Shown: positions 46,180 to 55,379 of the stretch, one piece after another
How positions within the stretch are numbered: the stretch's first letter is position 1
How the letters are laid out: each line of letters starts with the position of its first letter
Source of the DNA: Hermatobates lingyangjiaoensis
Taxonomy: Eukaryota; Arthropoda; Insecta; Hemiptera; Hermatobatidae
Direction of reading: 5' to 3'
Assembly (NCBI GenBank): GCA_026182355.1
Contig: JAPFBL010000255.1
Coordinates: 5,209,501-5,273,500 of the forward strand
Length of the DNA: 64,000 nucleotides
Made by a program: the position numbers and the translations under genes
Notes under the pieces: generated by a model
The model's input: only the letters and a program-made list of their open reading frames with translations
What the model was told of the DNA's origin: nothing
Database searches by the model: none

Positions 46180-46446
46180 GCTGATTCCTCAAGGGAATAT
46201 TGTGTCTGCCTAATTATTCTATATTGGCCCTCTGAAATTTTGCCTAACTTAAATTACAGTAAGACTGGAAACTTTAACGAGTACTTGACATGATACGGAT
46301 TCTGGACCGACGGCTTAACGTTCTCTCCGAAGGACGGCAGGCTCAGAGTGTTCACTCTTCCTTGAAAAAATCAAGGGCAAAAATGAGAATCGAACCGGAT
46401 TCATCAGTCTAGAGCTGAGCACGATAGCCACTAAGCTACCTGATGT
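46180..46446 (-). mobile_element. tRNA-derived SINE
   Basis: Read on the minus strand, it starts with a tRNA-like head (46381-46446) holding an A box TAGCTTAGTGGC (46427-46438) and a B box GGTTCGATTC (46387-46396), the internal RNA polymerase III promoter. The body includes GAACGTTAAGCCGTCGGTCC (46304-46323), very close to a block I know from tRNA-derived SINEs of arthropods. The body then continues through GTTAAAGTTTCCAG and TTAGGCAAAATTTCA. The 3' end is fuzzy near 46180 and I could not define a target-site duplication. A shorter relative lies at 22982-23050. Confidence 0.8.
46381..46446 (-). promoter_or_regulatory. tRNA-like head with Pol III A and B boxes
   Basis: The A and B boxes are 30 bases apart, normal for a tRNA. 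The acceptor stem does not close and the anticodon arm is irregular, so this is a SINE head and not a functional tRNA gene. Confidence 0.75.
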
Positions 46447-47205
46447 TAAATGTTAATATAATGTTACTGAATCGCAGACAACTTTTCACATCAAATAAGC
46501 TTATTTGTATACATAGTTCTTACAATGAACGTTTTTTTCATATTTTTTATGAATTGTGTACTCCGTTTTGTCATTGAAAAGTATAGTGGAGTGTGTTCAT
46601 TGGTTACTATGAAGAATTAGTCAGATATATTAGTTCTTTGTCTTATCTTTCGTTCTATTTGTCATCCTAAAATCAGTTTAGTTTTTACTTCTATCTACTT
46701 ACAGCAGTAATTCTTAATCTTGTTAGAGTTTAACAGCTCTTCTAATTTTATTTATCCGTTCACCTAACTCTACACAATTAAAAACATAAATACCCTTCTT
46801 CTTCTCGGAATTTTTATCTCTGATCCCTTTTAAAAACATCACTTTAAATAAAATGATCCCTTTTTAATAAATCATCACTATAAATAACACTCCAATGTAA
46901 TTAAATTATAACTTACATATAAAGTGAAAAGCTTACATAGGAATGGGACTGAGATGGCTTTAGTACGGTCCGTGTGACACGCGACAGAATGCTATACGAT
47001 CACTCTTCTGCCATGTGGTAGGGCTCAAGTGGAAATTCCAACAACCACTATAGCTCCACGTCTTCTTTCACTTCGTCTTTACACCACTAAAGTTCACAAG
47101 TTACCATTTTCTACTCACTCACGAATTCCGTTCAAGTGTTACATATGTTGCCCTTAGTCCTCGCATTTCACTTTGTGAATTATTCAACACTCAATACTCT
47201 GCCCT
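46447..47205. other. AT-rich non-coding DNA
   Basis: Nothing recognisable. A less AT-rich stretch at about 46940-47060 has no coding frame that I can support. Confidence 0.45.
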
Positions 47206-47252
47206 CTCATGATCTCTCACTCTCTCTCTCATTTTCTCTCTCTCGCTCTCTC

Positions 47253-47304
<52 letters not shown>
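47206..47304 (+). repeat. (CT)n microsatellite, about 95 bases
   Basis: An interrupted then perfect CT run with the longest uninterrupted part at about 47254-47301. It creates a meaningless serine/leucine-rich open frame. Confidence 0.95.
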
Positions 47305-49330
47305 CGCACACATACAACTTGTTCTTGATTTTTAATGAATAGATAGGACATCATTGTAAAAGCATACATAATGGTAAATCAAAACTCTAATTTTTCCTTT
47401 TTTTTAAAAAAATTAGCAATTCATTTTTTTATCGAAATGGGCAATAATATAATTTACTGTTTACTAAACTCTGTTTTAATAGAAGCCATTATTTCTTTGA
47501 CCATATAATGCTTAAAAAGAGGGAATTCAAAATGTCAACAATGCACAATTATAGCACATATTTATATTTAAAATACTTGTATAAATTATTCATTAATCAT
47601 TAATTCTCTAACTGAACATCACGCCTTTCATTAAACTGTTGCTCCAGTTTTATCCTCAATACACTCTATTACACCCTGTTAGCGTTACTCCATACTTCCT
47701 TGAATTTTTAATTAACCAATAATATATCTACAAGTCAAACATGCAATTAATATATATTTATTTATTTATGAAATTCATTCGTGGCAAAATATTGTTTAGC
47801 AAATCCATTAAAACAAAGTATTTGGGCACGAATCTTTTAACAACTAAGACGTACATGAATAATACCTGCAGAAAATGTTAAATTTCACGAAATGGAGTGA
47901 TGAAGTAATATAGGGAATATAAACAGGCATGTTTACTCTTCATAAACTAAATATATTTCTGGAGGATCTGACCAAATATTATTTTGTATTTATATCATTC
48001 TGAAAATGTTATTCTTCCACTAAATTGTAATTTGATTTTGAGAAATTACAGAATTTATTAGGAGCAGTTGGTTATTTAATTTTCGCAATATTGATTCTAC
48101 TGATAATGATTCTTACAAATTGATGTACTAACTTTTGGTTATTTTGTTTTCATATTTCTTTTTAGAACAGATAGCACTGCATTTCAAAAATTAAAAAGAG
48201 AAAGAATTAAAATATAAAAATAAATTAAGTTAACGGTACAAATACAGTCAGATCTTTGCAAACTTCAAACAATTAAAATACCTAAAATGTAAGAGAGATT
48301 ATAAGTATAATTTTAAAAGTTAACAATACAACAATGGATTTTTTAAGGGAAATATCCGACCAATCTCAGTGGTTGCTCACGCATATTGGGCTTAATTTGA
48401 TTAACGTGCATATTGTATCTATCTATATTTACCTAAAACAACAAAACACTTAATCTTACTAATGAATATCTTCAGTAGCTCTGCTTCAACCAAATCTACA
48501 AACAGAGAAATGTTTAATCTCAAAATTGATGACAAAATTGTTCAAATTTGCAATAAAATTCAATAAGTGTGTATTAAAAAATATTCTAAAATGTAAGAAA
48601 ATATAGCAGTAAGAACATCAATAACAACACAGAAAGAGAGTGTAAGTTAAAATAACACAGCTTTTTGGTCTGTATTGATGGAGGTAAACATTTGACGAAG
48701 AGGTTGTTGCACTTTGTCTAGAAAAGTCCTAGGTTTTTATTACTCTTTGACTTTTTTATAGCATATTTTTAATATATGTTTGAAGTATTTAAAAAAAAGG
48801 ATTTTTTTTTAAATATTAAGAAAAAAATTTTTATATCACTTCAAAAAAACATACAGGAATTATTTATGTTTATTTTTCCAACTTTAATATTTGTATATAA
48901 ATATTACCATAAAAGTAATAGTAATATCACTTTTTTATTGAAAACAACAATATGGTAATTGTAATTTGATTATTACAAGCAGTAAAGGTTAAGTTAAATT
49001 TGTTTCAGTTGAATAAATTGGCTAATGGGAATGGTTTTATGGAAGAAGTCTCGGTGGGTAATTAGAAGCGGCACTGACCCAGTGGCGCCTCTTCACTCCA
49101 GCTTAAGAAACCCACCACCCACTAATCTTACTCCTGTTAATAACACTAGCCTATTGCCAACAACACAAACCTAATTTATTACTTTAATCAATCCCCTTTA
49201 TATTCACAATCCTAATTGTTTCCCATTGATTCATTTCCTATTCAGTTAAGTGGTACAAAATATATACATGCAATGAAACTATACTTTGTACCCTAAACAT
49301 ATTTCTAAGGTAAATAAGTGAGAAATAATG
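47305..49330. other. AT-rich non-coding DNA
   Basis: No gene or repeat recognised. A short less AT-rich patch at about 49045-49130 is unidentified. Confidence 0.45.
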
Positions 49331-49431
49331 CTACATTTATATATATATATATATATAACGATAAAAAGATTTCACATAAACACGTGAAACAACAATCAAT
49401 GATCAAACCACAATAAGAAATGGGAAAACAA

Positions 49432-49474
49432 GACTAAGATCTTTCAACCGTAAAAAGCGGTCTTCGTCAGAGTC
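49432..49474 (-). ncRNA. Hammerhead-ribozyme-like fold, family 3 (copy 2, left arm)
   Basis: GACT, CTGACGA, A, hairpin GACCG-CTTTTTA-CGGTT, GAA, AGATCT, T, AGTC on the minus strand. Only the stem II loop differs from copy 1. The core is complete. Confidence 0.6.
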
Positions 49475-49735
49475 AAAAACCCAACTGAACACTAGATGCA
49501 AAAAACACCTGGTGAAGAGTTGAGAAGAGTGGGAGGGAAGAGTGGTATTTTAAAAGGGTGAAAGCACAGGAAAGGACTAATGTCCAGAAAGGGATGTTTG
49601 GGGAAACAAAGGAGTACAGTAAGAAAAAGTAAAAAACTATCCGCTAGCTGTCAACCCTCTTTGAACCCTCTTCCCTCCCACTCTTCTCAACTCCTCACCA
49701 GATGTTTTCTGCATCTAGTGTTCAGTTGGGTTTTT

Positions 49736-49778
49736 GACTCTGACGAAGACCGCTTGTTACGGTTGTAAGATCTTAGTC
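49736..49778 (+). ncRNA. Hammerhead-like fold, family 3 (copy 2, right arm, GAA mutated)
   Basis: As the left arm but with GTA in place of GAA, which would abolish catalysis in a hammerhead. Confidence 0.5.
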
Positions 49779-49842
49779 TTGTTTTCCCATTTCTTATTGT
49801 GGTTTGATCATTGATTGTTGTTTCATGTGTTTATGTGAAATC

Positions 49843-49880
<38 letters not shown>

Positions 49881-50112
49881 TTAGTAAAGGTAGGAAGCAG
49901 ACCTTCTTTTATACAAGTTGTATTAAAATCAATTGACTTGATTGCACGTACCGTTTTCGTATTGTGCTTTTCAAATCTGCTAACTAATTTTCTTTCTTCA
50001 AGGTTGAGTTCATGTACGAGTATAATATGAGCAAAGCTACTGTTAGACATCACTATTTATTATAAGTCGCAATTATTCTAAATGTAACAGAAAAATTAAA
50101 TTAACCTAAATT

Positions 50113-50150
50113 ATTGACATGTTTCGATTATCTTCAACCATCTTCAGAAT
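50113..50150 (-). ncRNA. Hammerhead-ribozyme-like fold, family 8 (best match in window)
   Basis: On the minus strand: ATT (50148-50150), CTGAAGA (50141-50147), unpaired T, hairpin GGTT-GAAGAT-AATC (50126-50139, one G-T pair), GAA, palindrome ACATGT (50117-50122), C, then AAT (50113-50115). ATT pairs with AAT as stem I. ACATGT followed by C gives the GTC cleavage triplet. All invariant hammerhead bases are present. It is the only copy of this family in the window and is not in a palindrome, though TA tracts lie within 300 bases on both sides. Confidence 0.6.
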
Positions 50151-50330
50151 GTTCTGATATTGTTATCTACCAAACAGGTATGTAAACATCATAGAAAGGA
50201 AAAATTACACTAAAGTTAAGTTTAGTTACAGTATGGTTTCAAAAATTATAAAAATGATTGTGAAAAATTAAAAAAGAATTATGATGGGTGGGTTGTTCTT
50301 CCTAGTAGTTTTAGTTATCCTTGTTTTCAG

Positions 50331-50332
<2 letters not shown>

Positions 50333-50377
<45 letters not shown>
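50333..50377 (+). repeat. (TA)n microsatellite
   Basis: About 22 TA units forming the left border of the family 2 palindrome. Confidence 0.95.
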
Positions 50378-50378
<1 letters not shown>

Positions 50379-50380
<2 letters not shown>

Positions 50381-50412
50381 TCTAATTTTCTGTTTGAACC
50401 GTCTTCAGGAGA
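50379..50412 (-). ncRNA. Hammerhead-like fold, family 2 (left arm)
   Basis: TCTC, CTGAAGA, C, hairpin GGTT-CAA-ACA (one broken pair next to GAA), GAA, palindrome AATT, A, GAGT. Stem I keeps three of four pairs. Confidence 0.55.
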
Positions 50413-50523
50413 GATAAGAGAGGGAAACAAGTGCACTGGTTCAGAGACGGTTGGAGACCAACCGTTTTCAGGTTGAGTCTCCAACCGTCTCTGAACCAGT
50501 GCGGTTGGTTTCCCTCTCTTATC

Positions 50524-50557
50524 TCTCCTGAAGACGATTCAAACCGAAAGTTAGAGA
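50524..50557 (+). ncRNA. Hammerhead-like fold, family 2 (right arm)
   Basis: TCTC, CTGAAGA, C, hairpin GATT-CA-AACC (one mismatch), GAA, AGTT, A, GAGA. Stem I TCTC/GAGA is perfect. Stem III has lost its perfect palindrome (AGTT for AATT). Confidence 0.55.
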
Positions 50558-50641
50558 CTGTACGTGTGTTCTTTTGATTTCTCTATCTTTCTATTTCTAT
50601 ATTGAACTATATTTGTCCGTTTTGATATTATTTCAACGTAA

Positions 50642-50654
50642 AAGTGTATATATA

Positions 50655-50708
<54 letters not shown>

Positions 50709-50840
50709 TATATATTATTATATATGAATATTATATACATATTAAATATAATATAATATATATATATAAATATATTATGTCATATATACAATACAATACA
50801 ATATATAATATAGTACTATATATAAGTATTATTATATATA

Positions 50841-50889
<49 letters not shown>

Positions 50890-51058
50890 ATGATCAAACC
50901 ACAATAAGAAATGGGAAAACAAGACTAAGATCAGTTGGGTTTTTGACTCTGACGAAGACCGCTTGTTACGGTTGAAAAATCTTAGTCTTGTTTTCCCATT
51001 TCTTATTGTGGTTTGATCATTGATTGTTGTTTCACGTGTTTATGTGAAATCTTTATAT

Positions 51059-51090
<32 letters not shown>

Positions 51091-51230
51091 ATATATAATA
51101 CTTATATATAGTACTATATTATATATTGTACTGTATTGTATATATGACATAATATATTTATATATATATATTATATTATATTTAATATGTATATAATATG
51201 CATATATATTATATATATATATATATATAT
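50642..51230. repeat. Giant AT-rich palindrome centred on a family 3 unit
   Basis: TA-rich DNA on the left (about 50716-50887) is reverse-complemented on the right (about 51050-51209), not merely by being TA-rich. Specific words such as ATTATGTCATATATACAATA and TATAGTACTATATATAAGTA have inverted partners (CTTATATATAGTACTATA, TATATATGACATAATATA). At the centre are two perfect 44-base arms of family 3 (50888-50931 and 50979-51022), enclosing a hammerhead-like core. The whole structure is close to 500 bases. Confidence 0.88.
50945..50987 (+). ncRNA. Hammerhead-like fold, family 3 (copy 3)
   Basis: GACT, CTGACGA, A, hairpin GACCG-CTTGTTA-CGGTT, GAA, AAATCT in place of AGATCT, T, AGTC. The core and stem I are intact; the palindromic stem III has one substitution. 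Confidence 0.58.
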
Positions 51231-52286
51231 AAAACCCTCACGATTCTCGATCACTTCGGCTTTCTTTGTGCTTTCAATAAAAACAAAACGCTTAAAAACA
51301 ATTAAATAATTCAAATTGATTAATTCAGTTTAGGCGTCTTAAAATATTACTTAAGGAGTACATATTGCAACCAAAAAAAAATTTTTTTTTTACACACCAA
51401 AATAATGGGAAAATAAGGTCAAATATCTTTTGAAAGATATTCAGTGTATATTATCTTTTAACAAACTACTACTTTTATTAAAATTTATTAAATAATTATT
51501 TAATTAATTAATTTTTAAATCGTACAAAACCTACTACTATGAAAAAGAAAGTTTGATTGGGTTGTACATATTTACTTTACAATTATTATGAAAAGTTCAA
51601 AAAACAATTAATATGATAAATTAGTATAAACATCTTAGAAAACACTATAGGACAATAATTCATTTCCATTTCTGGACGACGATTTTTACTATCATGAATA
51701 AAATTTATCTTGTACAGTTTATTAGAAAGTTAAACAGAAACAAATTTTAAAGAGTTATTCTGATTTTGAAATATTATAACAAGTGTGGTATCAGCGAAGA
51801 CTTGTTCAAGCCTCTTGGCGTTGGTCAAGTCCTTGTGCACGTCTTGGCTAGTTCTGGGCTTTGCTATCAGTTAAGTTAGCTAACTTTGTGGATAAAGGGA
51901 AAACTTAATTAGAAAGACAGAGATGCTTGAAGGGATTCATAATAGGGTATTACTAATTATTAGTACTAACTTCCAACACCTGAAGAATTTACGCAAGGAG
52001 ACAGTCTAAAGAGATGGTTAACAGATTAGTTATTTTGGCATTTTATCATCTAATAGAAATCCAGATTCTCTTTTAACTATTAGCGGGAATTTAAAACTCA
52101 TGTAATTATATTTGAATTGAAAGGACCTTTAATCTAAAAAGTCTACGACTGAAGTCATTTCTACGTAGGTAAATTTATCACTCTTTTCATTTATGTGCTT
52201 TAATAATTTATGCTTTTCAGACGGAGATTTAGCCTGGAGCTAGATAATGCTGTCCTTTTTTTGTTGATGCTGTCTTTTAGTTAAAG
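51231..52286. other. AT-rich non-coding DNA
   Basis: No gene or repeat identified. A small less AT-rich patch at about 51780-51880 cannot be assigned. Confidence 0.45.
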
Positions 52287-52926
52287 ATTTTAGTATAATT
52301 TTTTAATTTCTGACTAAAGTTTAGACGTTTCTTTTTAGACAACTGAGGGAAATTTTAGTCTAGTCATTTTCTTGTCCTTAAAAGCTTGTCATACATTATT
52401 TTTCTTGGCACAGAGTGAGAAGCTTCCTCAACCAGTGAAGAATGAATAAGAAAATAAACTTTCAAACATTGATGTGAAAAAATAATTCTAAAAGATAAGT
52501 ACTTGAACTTTTGCTCGTCATGAGCTTGGGAAATTACAAGAAAAGATATGAACATTCCTTAAAATACCAACATGGATATGATAAGAAACTTTGAGTTATC
52601 AAAACTTCACACAGTATTGAGACAGTTTTGACTGTGCAAAACATTAAACCTGTGCAAACAACTGAATAATATACAATTGTTTTTCTTTCAGCTGATCAAA
52701 AAGTTCAAGTACTTATCTTTTAGAATTATTTCTTCAAATCAATGTTTGAAGGTTTATTTTCTTATTCATTCTTCACTGGTTGAGGAAGCTTGTCACTTTG
52801 TGCCAAGAAAAAAAATGTATGACAAGGTTTTAAGGACAAGAAAATGACTAGACTAAAATTTCCCTCTGTTGTTTAAAAAGAAACGTCTAAACTTAAGTCA
52901 GAAATTCAAAAATTAGACTAAAACCT
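52287..52926. repeat. Inverted repeat, arms about 230 bp, spacer about 175 bp
   Basis: The left arm 52287-52520 and right arm 52695-52926 match as reverse complements along their length, for example GTTTAGACGTTTCTTTTTA, AACCAGTGAAGAATGAATAA and AAAGATAAGTACTTGAACTT. Divergence is low to moderate with small indels. No coding sequence is present. It may be a fold-back element or long-terminal-inverted-repeat MITE. Confidence 0.88.
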
Positions 52927-55002
52927 TTGGACCAAATTTCTATTGGTCCACATTTCTATTTTAATATGATTCCTATTTTACGTGTTTACTGTGAAAGCTT
53001 GTTATATAAACAGAAATAAGTACTATAAAATGGTAAAAACTGATAATAAAACAAGATAATAATCAGATAATTTTATTTATTTGGCTCGAGTGTAAACAAA
53101 ACTTTGGCTTCTAAATAAGAGGCAAAGGTGTTGGAAGGAGGAAGCCCTTGTGTGGGTAAACTGGCGTAAACTCCAACACTCCCTGTATTCATGCAAAAAA
53201 AATAAAAAGGAGATTCAGGAGATCCACAAACGTGTGAACTCTTCAAAAAATTTATTTTTTTTAAAAAATGGTAATAAATTTTGCAATAACCAACTAAAGA
53301 AATAATCACGAGTATGTTTAGGAACAAAACTCTTACTTTAAATAAGTATATTGATTCAAAAAATAAAACACATACAGCATTTTATATCATAAAATGTAAG
53401 CCGCTTGTATTACAATCAATCTCTACATACTTAACAAAATTCTTACGATACAGTAATGAACAATGGCCTCCCCAATTTACGATTTATATTATAAGACATG
53501 CAATCAAATATTCGTAGTACGCTAAAGTGTATGCATCTGCATAGTTAACGAGATTTTACAATAAACAATGGAATAAAAATCAACGTCCAAACCACAGAAA
53601 GAAATTCCAAAATGGGACTAAGATCTTTCAACCAAAACAACTGGTCTTCTTCACAGTCACGACTGAACTGAAACTGGCATTGTATTTCTTTTAACAGTTT
53701 AGAAAAATAATGTATGCAATTCTTCTAAAACCCATTGTAAAGTTTTTGTAACTTTGCAGATTCTTGAGTTATGCTATATAAAATATATATCTCAAAAGCC
53801 AAAAGAGTTATAAACATGAAATTTAAATATTTAAGTTTCTGTTAGCCCAGAGATATTAAGCTTAGCACCAATACTTCACTTTTTCAGACAGTACTTGGTA
53901 TGAAAAAAAAATTCAGTTCCTCAATTGGCAGCAATAAATCTACACTACTTAGATTGAAATCAATGTATGTCTAACCTTTTAGTTGACATTTAATATAAAT
54001 GGAATGCAATCCACTTTGAAATCGTCCTTCATAGTCAAAAGTTCAGAATATCGTTCTGAAATAAGAATAAATGAAATTATAAATAATAAATTATAATAGC
54101 AATATATATCGTAATAAACAGATGGAAATAAAATATTGATAATAAGTATTGAATTAGACCAAATTGAAACTGATGAACCGAAAGCAAAGAGTTCTTTTTT
54201 GTTTAATAATAGGTTCTGTCTAAATAAATTAGTTTACTCAGGTAAATGAACGAGATCCTAAACTGGTTAAATAGTGAAGAAAATGTACAAAACAAGATGT
54301 TTATTCTCCTTTAATTATAAATAATAGCCTTGTTTCAAACTAGCAATTGCTTCTAAAGTGCGCTGGTCAAATTATTGTTACTAAACCACAAACATATATG
54401 TACGTTATAACAAATGCACGATTACATCATTCATTTCAGACTAACGTAACATTTAAAACTTATAATTATCGGAAATGATTATTACTAATCATAAGTGTTT
54501 TAAGGGTTCAAGTATTAAGAAATGTCCTTCGAAAAAAAATTAAAGCAAAAATTTATTCATTCTGGTAAAAAATTCAATAATTTTTCATATAAAAAGAAAC
54601 AATCTTAAATTGTAAAGTTGCAAAAATTTGTGTAATTTTTCTATCTTTCTATCAAACCTCTAACAGGTTTTTACAGATAGGACCTACATAACTGTATACA
54701 TTCTGAGACTGTATGAAACAAGCTACTTTGAAATGTATTCCATTTTGCATTCGACGTGTGTGTTGCACAATAACGCAAAATATTCAGTTAAAAATATTAT
54801 AAAAATAAATACATTCTCAAAAAATATGAAAATACTATGTTCATTAAAAAAATTTTCTGAACTTTTATCCGAATATCTTTCTCTCTAATATATGTTCTTA
54901 TCTAAGCTTTAGAAATTTAAGAAATGGTAAAATTGTAAACTCTTTGTTTCCTGTTTTCTTTAATTTTATCATTCATCTGTTAGTTAATAACTAAAAATAA
55001 AT
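52927..55002. other. AT-rich non-coding DNA with a decayed family 3 remnant
   Basis: At about 53575-53690 a single arm related to family 3 remains (AACCACAGAAAGAAATTCC, AAGATCTTTCAACC, TGGTCTTCTTCACAGTCACG). The heptamer is broken on the minus strand (CTGTGAAGA). Otherwise nothing is recognisable. Confidence 0.5.
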
Positions 55003-55379
55003 TATATATAGCCAACAGTTCAACACCTCCTGTTCGACTGCGTTGAGTTAAACTCAGAGAGGAGTAGGATGGAGAGAAAAGTGGTGACTGCCGGAGGTGC
55101 GTGGCCCCCGCAGCTTGCAGCTTTGTTGGAGGAGGGCCTAGTCGGTGCCTTCGGGGAAGTGGTTAACAAATATTTTAATTTACTGGGTTGATTATGATAG
55201 CCTGTATTATCTGTGTGCTCTGTTGTCATTGTGGTTATTTTGTTGTTGTTTAAGCTGCATTTGCATAGCATGATGGAGATTGTTGTGTAGCATTGAAGAT
55301 TTTGATGCGTGTGGTGCCTTCGGGTGGAGCATGCTGTTTTCTGACAAAAAAAAAAAAAAAATATATATATATATAGCCA
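55003..55379 (+). mobile_element. 5'-truncated LINE with poly-A and 12-bp target-site duplication
   Basis: TATATATAGCCA occurs at 55003-55014 and again at 55368-55379. Between them is the last part of a LINE ORF2, a 3' UTR of about 150 bases and about 16 A residues. This is a typical 5'-truncated product of target-primed reverse transcription. It is GC-rich relative to its surroundings. Confidence 0.88.
55012..55191 (+). pseudogene. LINE ORF2 C-terminal fragment
   Basis: The open frame reads PTVQHLLFDCVELNSERSRM and continues through TAGGAWPPQLAALL and GEVVNKYFNLLG to a stop at 55189-55191. HLLFDC is the last histidine/cysteine element of R1/Jockey-type ORF2 proteins, and WPPQ followed by a hydrophobic helix is the usual end. 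It has no start and no catalytic domain. It belongs to a different family from both the 11304 fragment and the 12536-16984 element. The first codon or so at the left edge overlaps the target-site duplication. Confidence 0.82.

Larger units (their letters stand above)
49336..49876. repeat. Palindrome, family 3 (copy 2), arms about 180 bp, between TA tracts
   Basis: A TA run at 49338-49357 precedes the left arm (49364-49543), which begins AAAAAGATTTCACATAAACA and includes CAATGATCAAACCACAATAA. The right arm 49670-49850 is its reverse complement, followed by (TA)n to 49876. The 126-base loop (49544-49669) is purine-rich and unique in the window. It is the most complete family 3 unit. Confidence 0.92.
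50379..50557. repeat. Palindrome, family 2, arms about 80 bp
   Basis: The left arm 50379-50458 and right arm 50477-50557 are reverse complements, including GAGACGGTTGGAGAC at the centre and a full hammerhead-like core near each outer end. The family 2 downstream flank (TTTGTCCGTTTTGATATT) follows the right arm and runs into (TA)n. Confidence 0.9.

Noticed and set aside
46381..46446. tRNA gene
   Set aside because: A and B boxes are present but the acceptor and anticodon arms do not fold properly, and the SINE body follows directly.
47136..47342. Serine/leucine-rich frame
   Set aside because: It is produced by the CT microsatellite.
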